59,213 nucleotides of DNA from Singulisphaera sp. GP187 (GTDB lineage: Bacteria; Planctomycetota; GCA-002687715). The stretch spans positions 1-59,213 of the forward strand of contig CAMDTN010000013.1 in assembly GCA_945907755.1 (NCBI GenBank), read 5' to 3'. Below are positions 1 through 8,538 of this stretch, piece by piece. Made by a program: the position numbers and the translations under genes. Numbering within the stretch: position 1 is the first letter of the stretch; each line of letters opens with the position of its first letter. Under the pieces are notes generated by a model. The model did not search any database. It saw only the letters and a program-made list of their open reading frames with translations, and was not told where the DNA came from.

Positions 1-1
1 C

Positions 2-892
2 ATGAAGGCCTTGGAACATGCGCTCAGCGATTACGACCCGCAAAGTGAATCGGAGTTGTTGGGCGCGGCCAGTGGCGACGGTGTGATGCGGCCTGTGAGC
101 GCAGACCTTTTCGAGATGTTGCGCGCAGCACGTTGGATGGCGCAACGCAGTGACGGAGCTTTCGACCCCACTTGCGGTGCATTGACGCGTTTGTGGCGTG
201 CCGCGCGGCGCGCCGGTGTGCCGCCGGATGCGGTAGCCGCAGCGAACGCGGCCCGCACAATCAGTTGGCGCGCAATCGCGTTGCATGCGACAGAGCAACG
301 CGCAGCGTTGCAACACGCCGGTGCGCGGCTCGACTTCGGCGGCATCGCCAAAGGGCACGCAGTGTGCGAAGCCTCGCGCTTGTTGGCCAAGCGCGGTGCG
401 CCGATGCACATGGTGAGCATCGAAGGCGACATCGCACTGGGCGCCGCGCCACCAGACGCCCACGGATGGAAAGTGGAAGTGGACGCGATGCCTGCGCAAG
501 CGCTCGAACGACCGCAAGCATCAACACCCGCACGGCCACCATCCGTGGACGCGCGCTGCGCGCTGTTGCTCGCACACTGCGTCATCTCTACTTCAGGCGA
601 CAACTTTCAGCATCTGGTTGTTGGGAATGAGATCCACTCGCACATTCTGGATCCGCGCACGGGCAATCCCCTCACGCGACGCGTTGCAGCCAGCGTCATC
701 GCGCAAGAAGGCTTGGTCGCGGACGGCGCTGCCACCGCGCTGTGCGCGCTGGAAACCTCGCAGCGTGCAGGATTTGTGCAGCGCATGCGCATCGCAGCGC
801 GCATTGTGGAAGCCACTGCATCGGGCCTCAATGAAACGACCTACGGCCCTTGGCCGTGCGCCGAAAGCGTCGTACCCACGCGCTCGCGTTGA
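2..892 (+). CDS. apbE: FAD:protein FMN transferase (ApbE), 5' end cut by window edge
   Basis: ApbE-family enzymes move FMN from FAD onto a Thr/Ser of target flavoproteins, such as Rnf or Nqr subunits, outside the cytoplasm. The visible 296 residues carry the family hallmarks: an FDPTCGAL segment, the DFGGIAKG motif near the middle, STSGDN, a HILDPRTG motif, and a VADGAATALCAL segment matching the usual ADALSTA metal-site region. The frame is open to the first base, so the signal peptide and the true start lie outside the window; the ATG at 2 is probably internal. No flavoprotein target is visible nearby. The next gene, on the same strand, has its own promoter. Confidence 0.88.
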   Translation: MKALEHALSDYDPQSESELLGAASGDGVMRPVSADLFEMLRAARWMAQRSDGAFDPTCGALTRLWRAARRAGVPPDAVAAANAARTISWRAIALHATEQRAALQHAGARLDFGGIAKGHAVCEASRLLAKRGAPMHMVSIEGDIALGAAPPDAHGWKVEVDAMPAQALERPQASTPARPPSVDARCALLLAHCVISTSGDNFQHLVVGNEIHSHILDPRTGNPLTRRVAASVIAQEGLVADGAATALCALETSQRAGFVQRMRIAARIVEATASGLNETTYGPWPCAESVVPTRSR

Positions 893-971
893 CACCCTCG
901 CGCGTTTGATCTGGCACTAAGACTCATTCGCAAATAGCCTATATTTCATGCGTTTTGTGATGCCTGTTTTC

Positions 972-1000
972 TTGATCGCGCTCAGCTCGCTTCGTATTCT
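972..1000 (+). promoter_or_regulatory. Sigma-70-type promoter for the choice-of-anchor L gene
   Basis: TTGATC at 972-977 and TATTCT at 995-1000 are separated by exactly 17 bases, a good match to a housekeeping promoter. Transcription would begin near 1007 and give a leader of about 45 bases before the ATG at 1052. The boxes are seen directly; activity is inferred. Confidence 0.55.
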
Positions 1001-1051
1001 GTGTTCGCTTGCTTTCATTTTCTCTAACCCTTGCATCAAAGGAGAATCCTC

Positions 1052-2992
1052 ATGGCATCCCGCAATCGATGGAACATCACATGCACCGCGCTGCTGCTTG
1101 TGGCTGTGTTCGGTATTAGTGCCGCTGCGCAAACACCAGTACGCCCTGTTATTGCCAACGGCATCAGCAACTGGACACCTCAGCCCGGTGCCGACGTCGC
1201 ACTGGTGGTGCAACCACTAAGCGCGGGCATCACGCCCACGCAACTCGCGCAGTCGATTCTGTCCGGCACCGGAACGACTGTTTCGAATGTCATCTACTCC
1301 GGCAACAGCGTTTCGGCCGGAACATTTACCACCACCAACCCCGCCATCCTCGGCTTCTCCAGCGGCATCATGCTGAGCTCTGGAAATGTGTCTTCTGTAG
1401 TCGGTCCCAATATTTCGGACGCGACCACTACCGTCAACGGTTTGGGTGGCGATGCACAGTTGCAATCGCTGGTCCCCGGCTATGTGGTGCACGACGCCTG
1501 CACACTGCAGTTCGACTTCACCACCACCGCGCTGGTCCCAGGCCAAACGGGCGCTGTGAATTTCAACTTCGTGTTCAGCTCCGAGGAATACAACGAGTGG
1601 GTGAACTCCTCGTTCAACGATGTGTTCGGCTTCTTCTTGAATGGGCAAAACATCGCACTGCTGCAAAACTTGGTGACGCCTGTTCAGATCAACACTGTGA
1701 ACGGCGGCAACCCATACGGCCCGCCACCGAGCGGCACCAACTGGAGTCAGTACCGCAACAACGATCTCTCTGACGGCGGCGGCATGATCGATTGCGAAAT
1801 GGACGGGCTCACCGTCACCCTCACCGCCCACGGCAACATCACCGGCCCCGGGCCGCACCACATCAAGCTGGGTATTGCAGATGCTGGCGATTCCGTCCTC
1901 GATTCGAATGTGTTCATCCAAGGCGCAAGCCTTGTGACTTCGCAAGCACCTTCGTTCATCGCACCCACACCGACCGCGCCCGTCAATGTCATCGCACAAA
2001 TGCCAGTCTCGTGGCAGGTGCGCGGTGTCGCCAACAACGGAACGCCCGCCGCTGCGGTCACCATGACCATGCCCTCCGTCACCTTCGATGCCGGTTTTGC
2101 CGGCACGCCGGTTCCAGTGGCCTCACCACTCAGCGCGTCGCCAGCGCTGCCAACCAGCGGCCAGCCTGCTGCATCCACTTTCACTTGGACGCCACAGGGA
2201 ACCGCCGTCGGTGTGTGGGCCTTCACTTACCACTTGCTTGACAACATGGGGCTCACGGCAGATCACACGGTGGCTGTGAATGTCATCCCGCCCGCCATCG
2301 GCGGCCCCATCTGCGTTGCGCCGACGCCTGCAACCAATGTTCTCGCCGTCATCGGCAGCCCCGTGTCGTGGAACATGGCAGCCATTACCAACAACGGCAT
2401 TCCTGGCAGTTGGGTGCGCATCGACAGCGTGTCGGTGGAGTTCGATGCGAACTTCCTCGGCAACGCCTTGGCAGTCAACAATCCAGCAAGTCACACGCCG
2501 AACTTCCCGATCATCGGCCAGCCCGCAAACACACTCGCGTCCTGGGTGCCGACCATCGCCGACACCGGTGAATGGACCTTCGATTATCACCTCGTCGACA
2601 ATGTGGGGATGATCTTCGACTGCTCCATCACGGTGGATGTGCGCGACGCGGCACTCATTATTGGCTTCGCGCCACTGAATGCGCCCTTCTCGCCTGGCTC
2701 GAACGACATCCTGCGCGTGGAGCCTTTCTGGCTCTATTCCATCATCGAAAACGACCAGCCCGACTTGATCGTGCCCAACTCGCCACTGCTCATCGGCTTC
2801 GATGTCTACGCGCAAGTGGTCATGCTGAACCCTGGGCTCTACCCCGCGGATCCGCTGAAGACTTCGCCGTCAGTGCGCTTCCGCATCGGCATTTCTAACC
2901 TGATCACTGGGCCTGGCAGCGGATTGGACCTCGTCCCCCTCGGCCTCGCTCAGCCAGGAGAATCGCTGCCCTACGAGTTCTTCATCCTGTAA
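1052..2992 (+). CDS. Secreted choice-of-anchor L domain protein
   Basis: A 646-residue exported protein. I chose the ATG at 1052 because AAAGGAG lies six bases upstream; the longer reading from TTG at 1031 would place this ribosome site inside the gene. A signal peptide spans about residues 1-27 and ends in SAAAQ. Residues of roughly 45-240 match the choice-of-anchor L domain, with LGFSSGIMLSSG, FNFVFSSEEYNEW and a DVFGFFLNG segment. Two repeated Ig-like segments follow, each ending in a W-x-F-x-YHL-x-DN pattern. The C-terminus has a QVVMLNPG/YEFFIL stretch resembling the ends of other secreted proteins here. Such proteins are usually surface or matrix components; no enzymatic role is visible. 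It probably forms a single-gene transcript. Confidence 0.85.
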   Translation: MASRNRWNITCTALLLVAVFGISAAAQTPVRPVIANGISNWTPQPGADVALVVQPLSAGITPTQLAQSILSGTGTTVSNVIYSGNSVSAGTFTTTNPAILGFSSGIMLSSGNVSSVVGPNISDATTTVNGLGGDAQLQSLVPGYVVHDACTLQFDFTTTALVPGQTGAVNFNFVFSSEEYNEWVNSSFNDVFGFFLNGQNIALLQNLVTPVQINTVNGGNPYGPPPSGTNWSQYRNNDLSDGGGMIDCEMDGLTVTLTAHGNITGPGPHHIKLGIADAGDSVLDSNVFIQGASLVTSQAPSFIAPTPTAPVNVIAQMPVSWQVRGVANNGTPAAAVTMTMPSVTFDAGFAGTPVPVASPLSASPALPTSGQPAASTFTWTPQGTAVGVWAFTYHLLDNMGLTADHTVAVNVIPPAIGGPICVAPTPATNVLAVIGSPVSWNMAAITNNGIPGSWVRIDSVSVEFDANFLGNALAVNNPASHTPNFPIIGQPANTLASWVPTIADTGEWTFDYHLVDNVGMIFDCSITVDVRDAALIIGFAPLNAPFSPGSNDILRVEPFWLYSIIENDQPDLIVPNSPLLIGFDVYAQVVMLNPGLYPADPLKTSPSVRFRIGISNLITGPGSGLDLVPLGLAQPGESLPYEFFIL

Positions 2993-3008
2993 CGCGCGTT
3001 CGAACTGC

Positions 3009-3611
3009 TCAGCCGCCTCGGGGCACCGTTCCGAGGTGCGTAGGCGGCGGCAGATCGGCGTCGGGGTCGCGCCCCGCGCGCAGCAGCAGGTAGCGCTGCA
3101 AGATGGCATCGGCGATCTCGCCGGCCACGACCTCGTTATTGCCGACGAGCACCCAGACGGGTTGCATCGGCCGGTTGTCTTCCGCTGCGCCGAAGTTCGT
3201 GCGCGCATCGATGCGCTGCGCGATGACACCAATGCGCGCGGCCCCTGCCAGCGCAGGGTCATTCGCTATTTGCACCGTCACCACAGTGCGCGCGGCTTGG
3301 CCATTCTCGACGCGTTCAATCAAGTGCGTTTCCACCACCTGCTTGGTTTCGTCGCGCAGCGCGATGGCTTGCGGCCCAAAGGCGCGGTCCATGAACCCAC
3401 GCGCTGCTTGCCACAACATGGCGCGATCCGCACTCGGCACCGAACGCACCAACGGCACGATTTCGTGCTGCATGCGCGCGACTTCTGCGGGTGACTGTTG
3501 CGGTGCGGGCTCGTAAGAGTTCACGATGCAGCCGCTGCTTGTGCATGTGCAGGCGATCAGAAGTGTCCGTGCAAGAGTGCGATTCACGATGGTGCCCCCG
3601 TTGGGGCCCAT
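3009..3611 (-). CDS. Putative lipoprotein of unknown function
   Basis: A roughly 200-residue protein beginning with a short basic region, a hydrophobic stretch and a lipobox-like SSGC, so it is likely exported and lipid-anchored. The mature part has no domain I recognise; it includes VWVLVGNNEVVAGEIADAIL. The ATG at 3611 lies one base past the hydantoinase B stop. A GTG at 3587, preceded by GGGGGC, is an alternative start that also keeps the signal sequence. It is the last gene of the minus-strand unit 7765-3009, and its tight spacing suggests co-transcription with the hydantoinase genes. The pattern resembles the YcfL or penicillin-binding-activator LpoB families only loosely, so I assign no function. 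Confidence 0.62.
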   Translation of the reverse strand: MGPNGGTIVNRTLARTLLIACTCTSSGCIVNSYEPAPQQSPAEVARMQHEIVPLVRSVPSADRAMLWQAARGFMDRAFGPQAIALRDETKQVVETHLIERVENGQAARTVVTVQIANDPALAGAARIGVIAQRIDARTNFGAAEDNRPMQPVWVLVGNNEVVAGEIADAILQRYLLLRAGRDPDADLPPPTHLGTVPRGG

Positions 3612-3612
3612 G

Positions 3613-5226
3613 TTACGGCTTGCGCGCAGAGCGCGGAACCGCCGCGCCGTAGCCGCCGCCACCCGGTGTGCTGATGCGCACTCTGGTGCCACGCTTGCCA
3701 GCAACGCTGCTGAGAAGCGGCGCCATACGACCATCTGGGTCGATGACGCAATCTTCGCCGGGCTTGCCAGTGCCGCCGCCGTTCGCGCCGGGTGCTCCGC
3801 TTTCGCGCCGCGTGGCTAAGACCGTCACTTGTGCTGGTTCCAGCAATTCCATTTCGCGAACCAAGCCATCGCCGCCGCGGTTTTCCCCAGCGCCACCGCT
3901 GCCCGTGCGCAAGTGATAGCGCGTGATGCGCACCGGAAACGCCGCTTCCAACGCTTCCACAGGCGTGTTGAGCGTGTTCGTCATGTGCACCTGCACGGCG
4001 CTCTCGCCGGGGCCATCCGCGGAGGCCCCCGCACCGCCGCCCAGTGTTTCGTAGAAAGTCCACGCGCGTCCGTCGGCGCGCACACCGCCCACGGTCAAGT
4101 TGTTCATTGTGCCCTGCGAGCACGCGGGCAGCCGCCCAGGCCATGCCTTTTGCAAAGCAAGGAACAGCAAGTCCACCACACGCTGCGAAGTCTCCACATT
4201 GCCGCCCGCAACAGCCGCAGGGCGCCGCGCATTCAACAGCGACCCTTCCGGCAGAATCACTTCCACGGGGTCTAAGCAGCCAGAGTTTGTGGGCAAGTCG
4301 CGGTCCAACAACAAACGCAGCACATAGAACAAGCACGAAATGGTGATGGCGCGGTTGGCATTCAATGGCGCGGCCACCTGCGGGTCTGTGCCTGTGAAAT
4401 CCACGCGCAGCCCGCGAGGAGTGCGCTGCAACACCACACGCAAGCGCGGAGATTCCGGCCCGTCAAGCAACAACGAAGCGCTGTGGCGGCCCCCACGCAT
4501 TTGCCGCAACAGCGCTTTCGTACTGCGCGCCGCGTGCCGCCGCAACGCCTGCACCGCTCGTTGCAATCTCGCTGCACCTTGATCGCGCACTAATTCCTGC
4601 ACGCGCTCTACGCCGTGGCGCACCGCGGCGGCCTGCGCCAACAAATCGCCTTGGCGCTCATCGGGCGTGCGTGTGTTGGCTAACACCATGGCCAACAATT
4701 CTTGTTGCAACACACCGTGACGGAACAAGCGCACCGGCGGAATCACCAAGCCTTCGCCATACAAATCCAATGCCGGGCCCATGCTGCCGGGATGGGCACC
4801 GCCGATATCTGCATGATGCGCGCGCACCAGCACTCCGAAATCTGCAATCTTGCTGCGCGCACAAAACACCGGCGCAAACAGCGTGATATCGGGCAAGTGC
4901 GTGCCGCCGGCCCAAGGGTCGTTCAGCAGCACCATGTCGCCAGGTGCCAAGGCATCAACGCCGCGCTGCGGCCCGAGCGCCGCCAGAATATGCCCAGCGG
5001 TGAGGTGCGCACTACCCAAGTGCACTGGGATGTGGCTGGCTTGCGCCACCAGCGCGCCATCGCGGCCCGTCAGCGCACAAGAGAAATCCAAACGCTCTTT
5101 GATGTTGGGCGAAAACGCTGCGCGACGCAGGCGCAAACCCATTTCTTCGGGAATGGCGGATAGGAGGTTTTGATGCAAGCGCAGTTCCACCGCGTCGAGC
5201 CCGCCTTGTTTGCGCACATTTTTCAT
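3613..5226 (-). CDS. Hydantoinase B / oxoprolinase family protein
   Basis: The 537-residue product is the B-type subunit of ATP-dependent N-methylhydantoinase, 5-oxoprolinase or acetophenone-carboxylase-like enzymes, which open or carboxylate amide-type substrates with ATP. Family signatures include LSAIPEEMG near the start, HIPVHLGS, NDPWAGGTHLPD (a HxxD metal-site-like segment), GNVETSQRVVD, YETLGGGAGA and a C-terminal TPGGGGYG. I chose the ATG at 5226 because it overlaps the hydantoinase A stop as ATGA and has GGAGG seven bases upstream. Family length is usually 520-590, so it looks complete. The substrate cannot be deduced; 5-oxoproline or hydantoins are both possible. Confidence 0.9.
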   Translation of the reverse strand: MKNVRKQGGLDAVELRLHQNLLSAIPEEMGLRLRRAAFSPNIKERLDFSCALTGRDGALVAQASHIPVHLGSAHLTAGHILAALGPQRGVDALAPGDMVLLNDPWAGGTHLPDITLFAPVFCARSKIADFGVLVRAHHADIGGAHPGSMGPALDLYGEGLVIPPVRLFRHGVLQQELLAMVLANTRTPDERQGDLLAQAAAVRHGVERVQELVRDQGAARLQRAVQALRRHAARSTKALLRQMRGGRHSASLLLDGPESPRLRVVLQRTPRGLRVDFTGTDPQVAAPLNANRAITISCLFYVLRLLLDRDLPTNSGCLDPVEVILPEGSLLNARRPAAVAGGNVETSQRVVDLLFLALQKAWPGRLPACSQGTMNNLTVGGVRADGRAWTFYETLGGGAGASADGPGESAVQVHMTNTLNTPVEALEAAFPVRITRYHLRTGSGGAGENRGGDGLVREMELLEPAQVTVLATRRESGAPGANGGGTGKPGEDCVIDPDGRMAPLLSSVAGKRGTRVRISTPGGGGYGAAVPRSARKP

Positions 5227-7226
5227 GCCGCGCCTCCACGCTGCACCAGAATGGCTCCGTCGGCGAGGACCACACCTTCGTCGCCCGCTGCCAACAACGC
5301 TGTGGCGGTGTGGTCGCAAAGCAGCGCAGGGCCACAGACTTTCTGCCCGCGCAGCAGCAAGTCGCGGTCGAACACCGGCAAGCCGGTGCCGAATGCGGTG
5401 CGTGTGCGTCCGACGGCTTGCGCTTTGCGTCCGCGCGCCGGTGGCAGCACTAATGCTGTTGGCGTCGGCACCGCAGCTTCGGCGCGCACGCGCACCCCCA
5501 CCAGTTCCACACGGCGCGTGGGGTCTGCAAAGCCTGCGCGCTGTTGGTGCACTTTGTGGAAGGCGCGTGCAAGGTCTGCGCAGAGCGGCACTTCAATCTC
5601 GAACGACTGCCCTTCGTAGCGCAAGTCGCAACTGACGGACACCTGCACTTGGCGGCGCGATGCCCCGGCATCTAACAATTCTGCGATGGCCTCGTCGCGC
5701 AGTTCGCGCACAAACTTTGCGGGTGGCGGCGCAAGTCTTTGGCCAGAGTTTCGCGCAATCGTCCGCCCGGGCCGTGCGCCGCGAGCAACCAAGGCACCTA
5801 ACAGCGTGCGACTGCGCGTGGCTGCGAGTGGCGCCAGCAACAACCCCTGTGCCGAAAATGCTCCGGCTGCGGCGGGCAGCAAAAACCGGCGCACACCGAG
5901 GGAGCGCGCGAGCGCGCTCACATGCAGGCCACCGGCGCCACCAAAAGGCAGCAGCGTGGCTTGGCGCGGGTCGCGGCCTTGCTCTTCGCCCATGAAGCGC
6001 AGCGCACGCGCCATGGACGCATTGGCCAAAGTGATCACGCCGCGCGCACACGCAAGCGGCGAAAGCCGGGCGCATTTGGCCAACGCGCGCAACGCGAGTT
6101 CTGCTGCGGCACGGTCCAAACTGTCGGCGCCCGCAGGAAAAAACTCGGGCGCGAGATTGCCCAGCAATAAGTGCGCATCGGTGACTGTGAACGGCCCATC
6201 GTTGCCATGGCAGGCTGGGCCGGGGTCGCTGCCTGCGCTTTCGGGGCCCACGCGCAGCGCGCCGCCCGCATCCAAAGCAGCGATGCTGCCACCGCCGGCA
6301 CCCACTGTGTGAATGGCCAACGACGGCGTGCGCACGCTGACACCAGCGATGCGCAGTTCGGGCACATGAGGCACGGCGCCCTCGCACCAAGCCACATCTG
6401 CGGAAGTGCCGCCCATATCCAACGACAACACTGCCCCCAAGCGATGCGTGCGCGCCAGCGCTGCCGCAGCCACCACGCCGCCCGCAGGCCCCGAAAGCAA
6501 CAGGCGCACGGGTTGTTCAGCGGCCACCGCGCTCGCGATGGTGCCACCGGCGCTGGTCATAATACGGAGCAGCGCGTCCTGCGGCAGACGCCGTTGCAGC
6601 GCGCTGATGTACGGGCCCACCACCGGACGCAGCGCTGCATTCAGTAGCGCCGCAATGCCGCGCTCCACTTCGCGAAACTCGCGTTGCAGTGCGCTGGAAA
6701 CTGTCACCGGCACACCCAAAGGCAGCAATGCTTGCAATGCAGCCTGTTCGTGGGCGGGGTTGTGCCACGAATGCAGCAGCACCACCGCGATGGCTTGCGC
6801 GCCACGCTCTACCAACCCGCGACCCGCGCGGCGGCAGGCAGCGGCGTCGAACGCTTCGATCTCGTAGCCCATGTGGTCCAGCCGCCCCGGCACTCCGGCG
6901 CACAAACGCGCTGTCAGTGGCAACCAAGGCTTGCGCGGTGCCAGCGCATACAGCTCGGGGCGCGATTGGCGCCCGATCAATAACAGGTGCTCGAAGCCGC
7001 TGTTGCAAATGGCTCCAGTGGGCGGCAGTGCCCGAGTGAGCAACGCATTGGTGCCCACGGTGGTGCCGTGGATCACTTCGGTGTTCGCCTCAGCCCCAAG
7101 CTGCGCGCAAGCGGCGGCTACCGCCTGCGACGGATCGGCTGGTGTGGATGGCACTTTCACCACGCGACCGTCGTCGGCCACGGCATCGGTGAAGGTGCCT
7201 CCAGTGTCCACCGCGATGCGCAACAC
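5223..7226 (-). CDS. Hydantoinase A / oxoprolinase family protein
   Basis: The 667-residue partner of the adjacent B subunit. It has an actin/acetate-kinase-like ATP fold: DTGGTFTD near residue 6, GTTVGTNALL, LDMGGTSADV in the centre and VGAGGGSIA followed by GPESAGSDPGP. I chose the GTG at 7226, because the family starts directly before the IAVDTGGTFTD strand and it follows the upstream stop by two bases. A longer reading to 7415 would overlap most of the upstream gene. Subunits A and B overlap by four bases, so translational coupling is likely. Related enzymes are 5-oxoprolinase, N-methylhydantoinase and acetone carboxylase; the sequence alone does not separate them. Confidence 0.9.
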   Translation of the reverse strand: MLRIAVDTGGTFTDAVADDGRVVKVPSTPADPSQAVAAACAQLGAEANTEVIHGTTVGTNALLTRALPPTGAICNSGFEHLLLIGRQSRPELYALAPRKPWLPLTARLCAGVPGRLDHMGYEIEAFDAAACRRAGRGLVERGAQAIAVVLLHSWHNPAHEQAALQALLPLGVPVTVSSALQREFREVERGIAALLNAALRPVVGPYISALQRRLPQDALLRIMTSAGGTIASAVAAEQPVRLLLSGPAGGVVAAAALARTHRLGAVLSLDMGGTSADVAWCEGAVPHVPELRIAGVSVRTPSLAIHTVGAGGGSIAALDAGGALRVGPESAGSDPGPACHGNDGPFTVTDAHLLLGNLAPEFFPAGADSLDRAAAELALRALAKCARLSPLACARGVITLANASMARALRFMGEEQGRDPRQATLLPFGGAGGLHVSALARSLGVRRFLLPAAAGAFSAQGLLLAPLAATRSRTLLGALVARGARPGRTIARNSGQRLAPPPAKFVRELRDEAIAELLDAGASRRQVQVSVSCDLRYEGQSFEIEVPLCADLARAFHKVHQQRAGFADPTRRVELVGVRVRAEAAVPTPTALVLPPARGRKAQAVGRTRTAFGTGLPVFDRDLLLRGQKVCGPALLCDHTATALLAAGDEGVVLADGAILVQRGGAA

Positions 7227-7228
7227 TT

Positions 7229-7765
7229 TCAGCGGCCTTCGGTACCGGAGGGCAAGAAGGAGCATTCGCTGATGCGCCAAGTGCCAGCGTTGCGTGCGAG
7301 TTGCAAGCGCAGGGTCTCTTCGTGGGCCGTGCCGCGGCGCTGCTCGTCGCGCTCGAAAGTCAATTGGTATTCGGCCCAGGCGGAAGCGCCTCCGCGCACC
7401 ACTCCCTTGGCGCATTGCCGCGAGCGCACGATCAGCCCGTGTTCATTCTGACGCAGCAAAAACAACTGATAGAAAGCCTCGAACGGCAGGCGTTCGCGCG
7501 CGGCGTCATCCAGCATTTCGTGGGCTGCGGCATAGCCCATGCGCTCGGCCACATCGCGCTGCGGAAACACATCTTCGCCATGCTTCAAGCGCGAGATGAA
7601 CTCGTCCGCGATGCTGAACGGCCCGGTGTAGTTGTCGTCGCTGCGCAATGTGAGCGACAATTGCACCACCGCAACCACGGTGAACGCCAGCGCGGCAGCG
7701 AGCAGCAACGCCAGCTTCCAACGCTTCTTGGCGACAGTAGTCGTAGGTGGGGTTTCAACCGCCAT
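7229..7765 (-). CDS. Single-pass membrane protein of unknown function
   Basis: A 178-residue protein with a short cytoplasmic N-terminus ending in KKRWK, one membrane segment at about residues 18-37, and an extracytoplasmic domain. The C-terminal half, ending in a W-R-I-SECSFLPS strand, looks like a small alpha/beta sheet domain of the kind found in NTF2-like proteins, but I do not recognise the family. It is the first gene of the minus-strand hydantoinase unit, two bases ahead of the hydantoinase A start, so it is probably co-transcribed. A weak TACGCT box lies seven bases before its ATG, resembling the leaderless pattern seen at other genes here. Confidence 0.7.
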   Translation of the reverse strand: MAVETPPTTTVAKKRWKLALLLAAALAFTVVAVVQLSLTLRSDDNYTGPFSIADEFISRLKHGEDVFPQRDVAERMGYAAAHEMLDDAARERLPFEAFYQLFLLRQNEHGLIVRSRQCAKGVVRGGASAWAEYQLTFERDEQRRGTAHEETLRLQLARNAGTWRISECSFLPSGTEGR

Positions 7766-7890
7766 GGGCAGCAGCGTAGCGCGCCCTGCGTAGTCTGCAT
7801 CGGTTCTTTATCCTCGCTGCTAACATCCGCCGCGATGAGCGCTTCTTGGCCCCAGTGCCACCAAACCACCGTGCAGCGCAGGCACCACCC

Positions 7891-8538
7891 ATGAGCGGCG
7901 GCGTCCTCGCGCTCTGGCTCGGCGGGGCCTACTTGCTGGGCAGCATTTCGTTCGCTGCGTGGATCACGCGCATGAAATCTGGTGTGGACCTGCGCAGCAT
8001 CGGCAGCGGCAACCTCGGAGCCACCAACGCTGGACGCGTCTTGGGTCGCGGCTGGGGGCTTTTCATCTACGCGCTGGACTGCATCAAGGGATTAGTGCCC
8101 GTCGGCGCGGCGCGCTGGGCTGGTGACGAATCGGTGCTTGAGAGTTTCACGCTGCCCGTGTCGGTGCTGGTGGGTGCTGCAGCGGTGATCGGGCACTGCT
8201 TCCCAGTGTGGAACCGCTTCAAAGGCGGCAAAGGTGCGGCCACAACATCGGGCGTGCTGCTGGCGTTGTGCCCCGGCGTGGCGGCTGTCGGGTTGACGGT
8301 GTTCGTGCTGGCCGTCGCCGCCACGCGCATGATTTCTGTGGGCAGCATCTTGGCGGGCTTGTCGTTGCCCATTGCGTGGATCAGCATTGAACGGCGCCAC
8401 GCGTTGGATGGCCGCGGCGCTGCGGTGCTGACATTTCTTTTGCTGTTGATGACGCTGCTCTTGGCGCTGCACCGCAAGAACATGGAACGCATTGTGCGCG
8501 GCGAAGAACCGCGCGTGGGCGGAGGCAAGCAGGCATGA
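7891..8538 (+). CDS. plsY: Acyl-phosphate:glycerol-3-phosphate acyltransferase PlsY
   Basis: PlsY transfers an acyl group from acyl-phosphate to glycerol-3-phosphate, the first committed step of phospholipid synthesis in most bacteria, in the inner membrane. The 215-residue product has several membrane segments and the three PlsY motifs: SGNLGATNAGR near residue 40, a HCFPVWNRFKGGKGAAT phosphate-binding loop, and the basic C-terminal HRKNMERIVRGEEPR. I chose the ATG at 7891 over the upstream TTG at 7846, because homologues begin shortly before the first membrane helix. The gene overlaps gpsA by four bases (ATGA), a pairing that makes and then uses glycerol-3-phosphate. Confidence 0.95.
   Translation: MSGGVLALWLGGAYLLGSISFAAWITRMKSGVDLRSIGSGNLGATNAGRVLGRGWGLFIYALDCIKGLVPVGAARWAGDESVLESFTLPVSVLVGAAAVIGHCFPVWNRFKGGKGAATTSGVLLALCPGVAAVGLTVFVLAVAATRMISVGSILAGLSLPIAWISIERRHALDGRGAAVLTFLLLLMTLLLALHRKNMERIVRGEEPRVGGGKQA

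Noticed and set aside
948-1220. 90-codon frame behind a TATATT box
   Set aside because: It overlaps the choice-of-anchor L gene in another frame and has no recognisable product. The box may be part of a spare promoter, but the 972-1000 pair fits the real gene better.
1217-1999. 260-codon open frame on the minus strand
   Set aside because: It lies wholly inside the choice-of-anchor L gene, which has a clear signal peptide and domains. Its own translation is low-complexity and matches nothing, as expected for antisense frames in GC-rich DNA.
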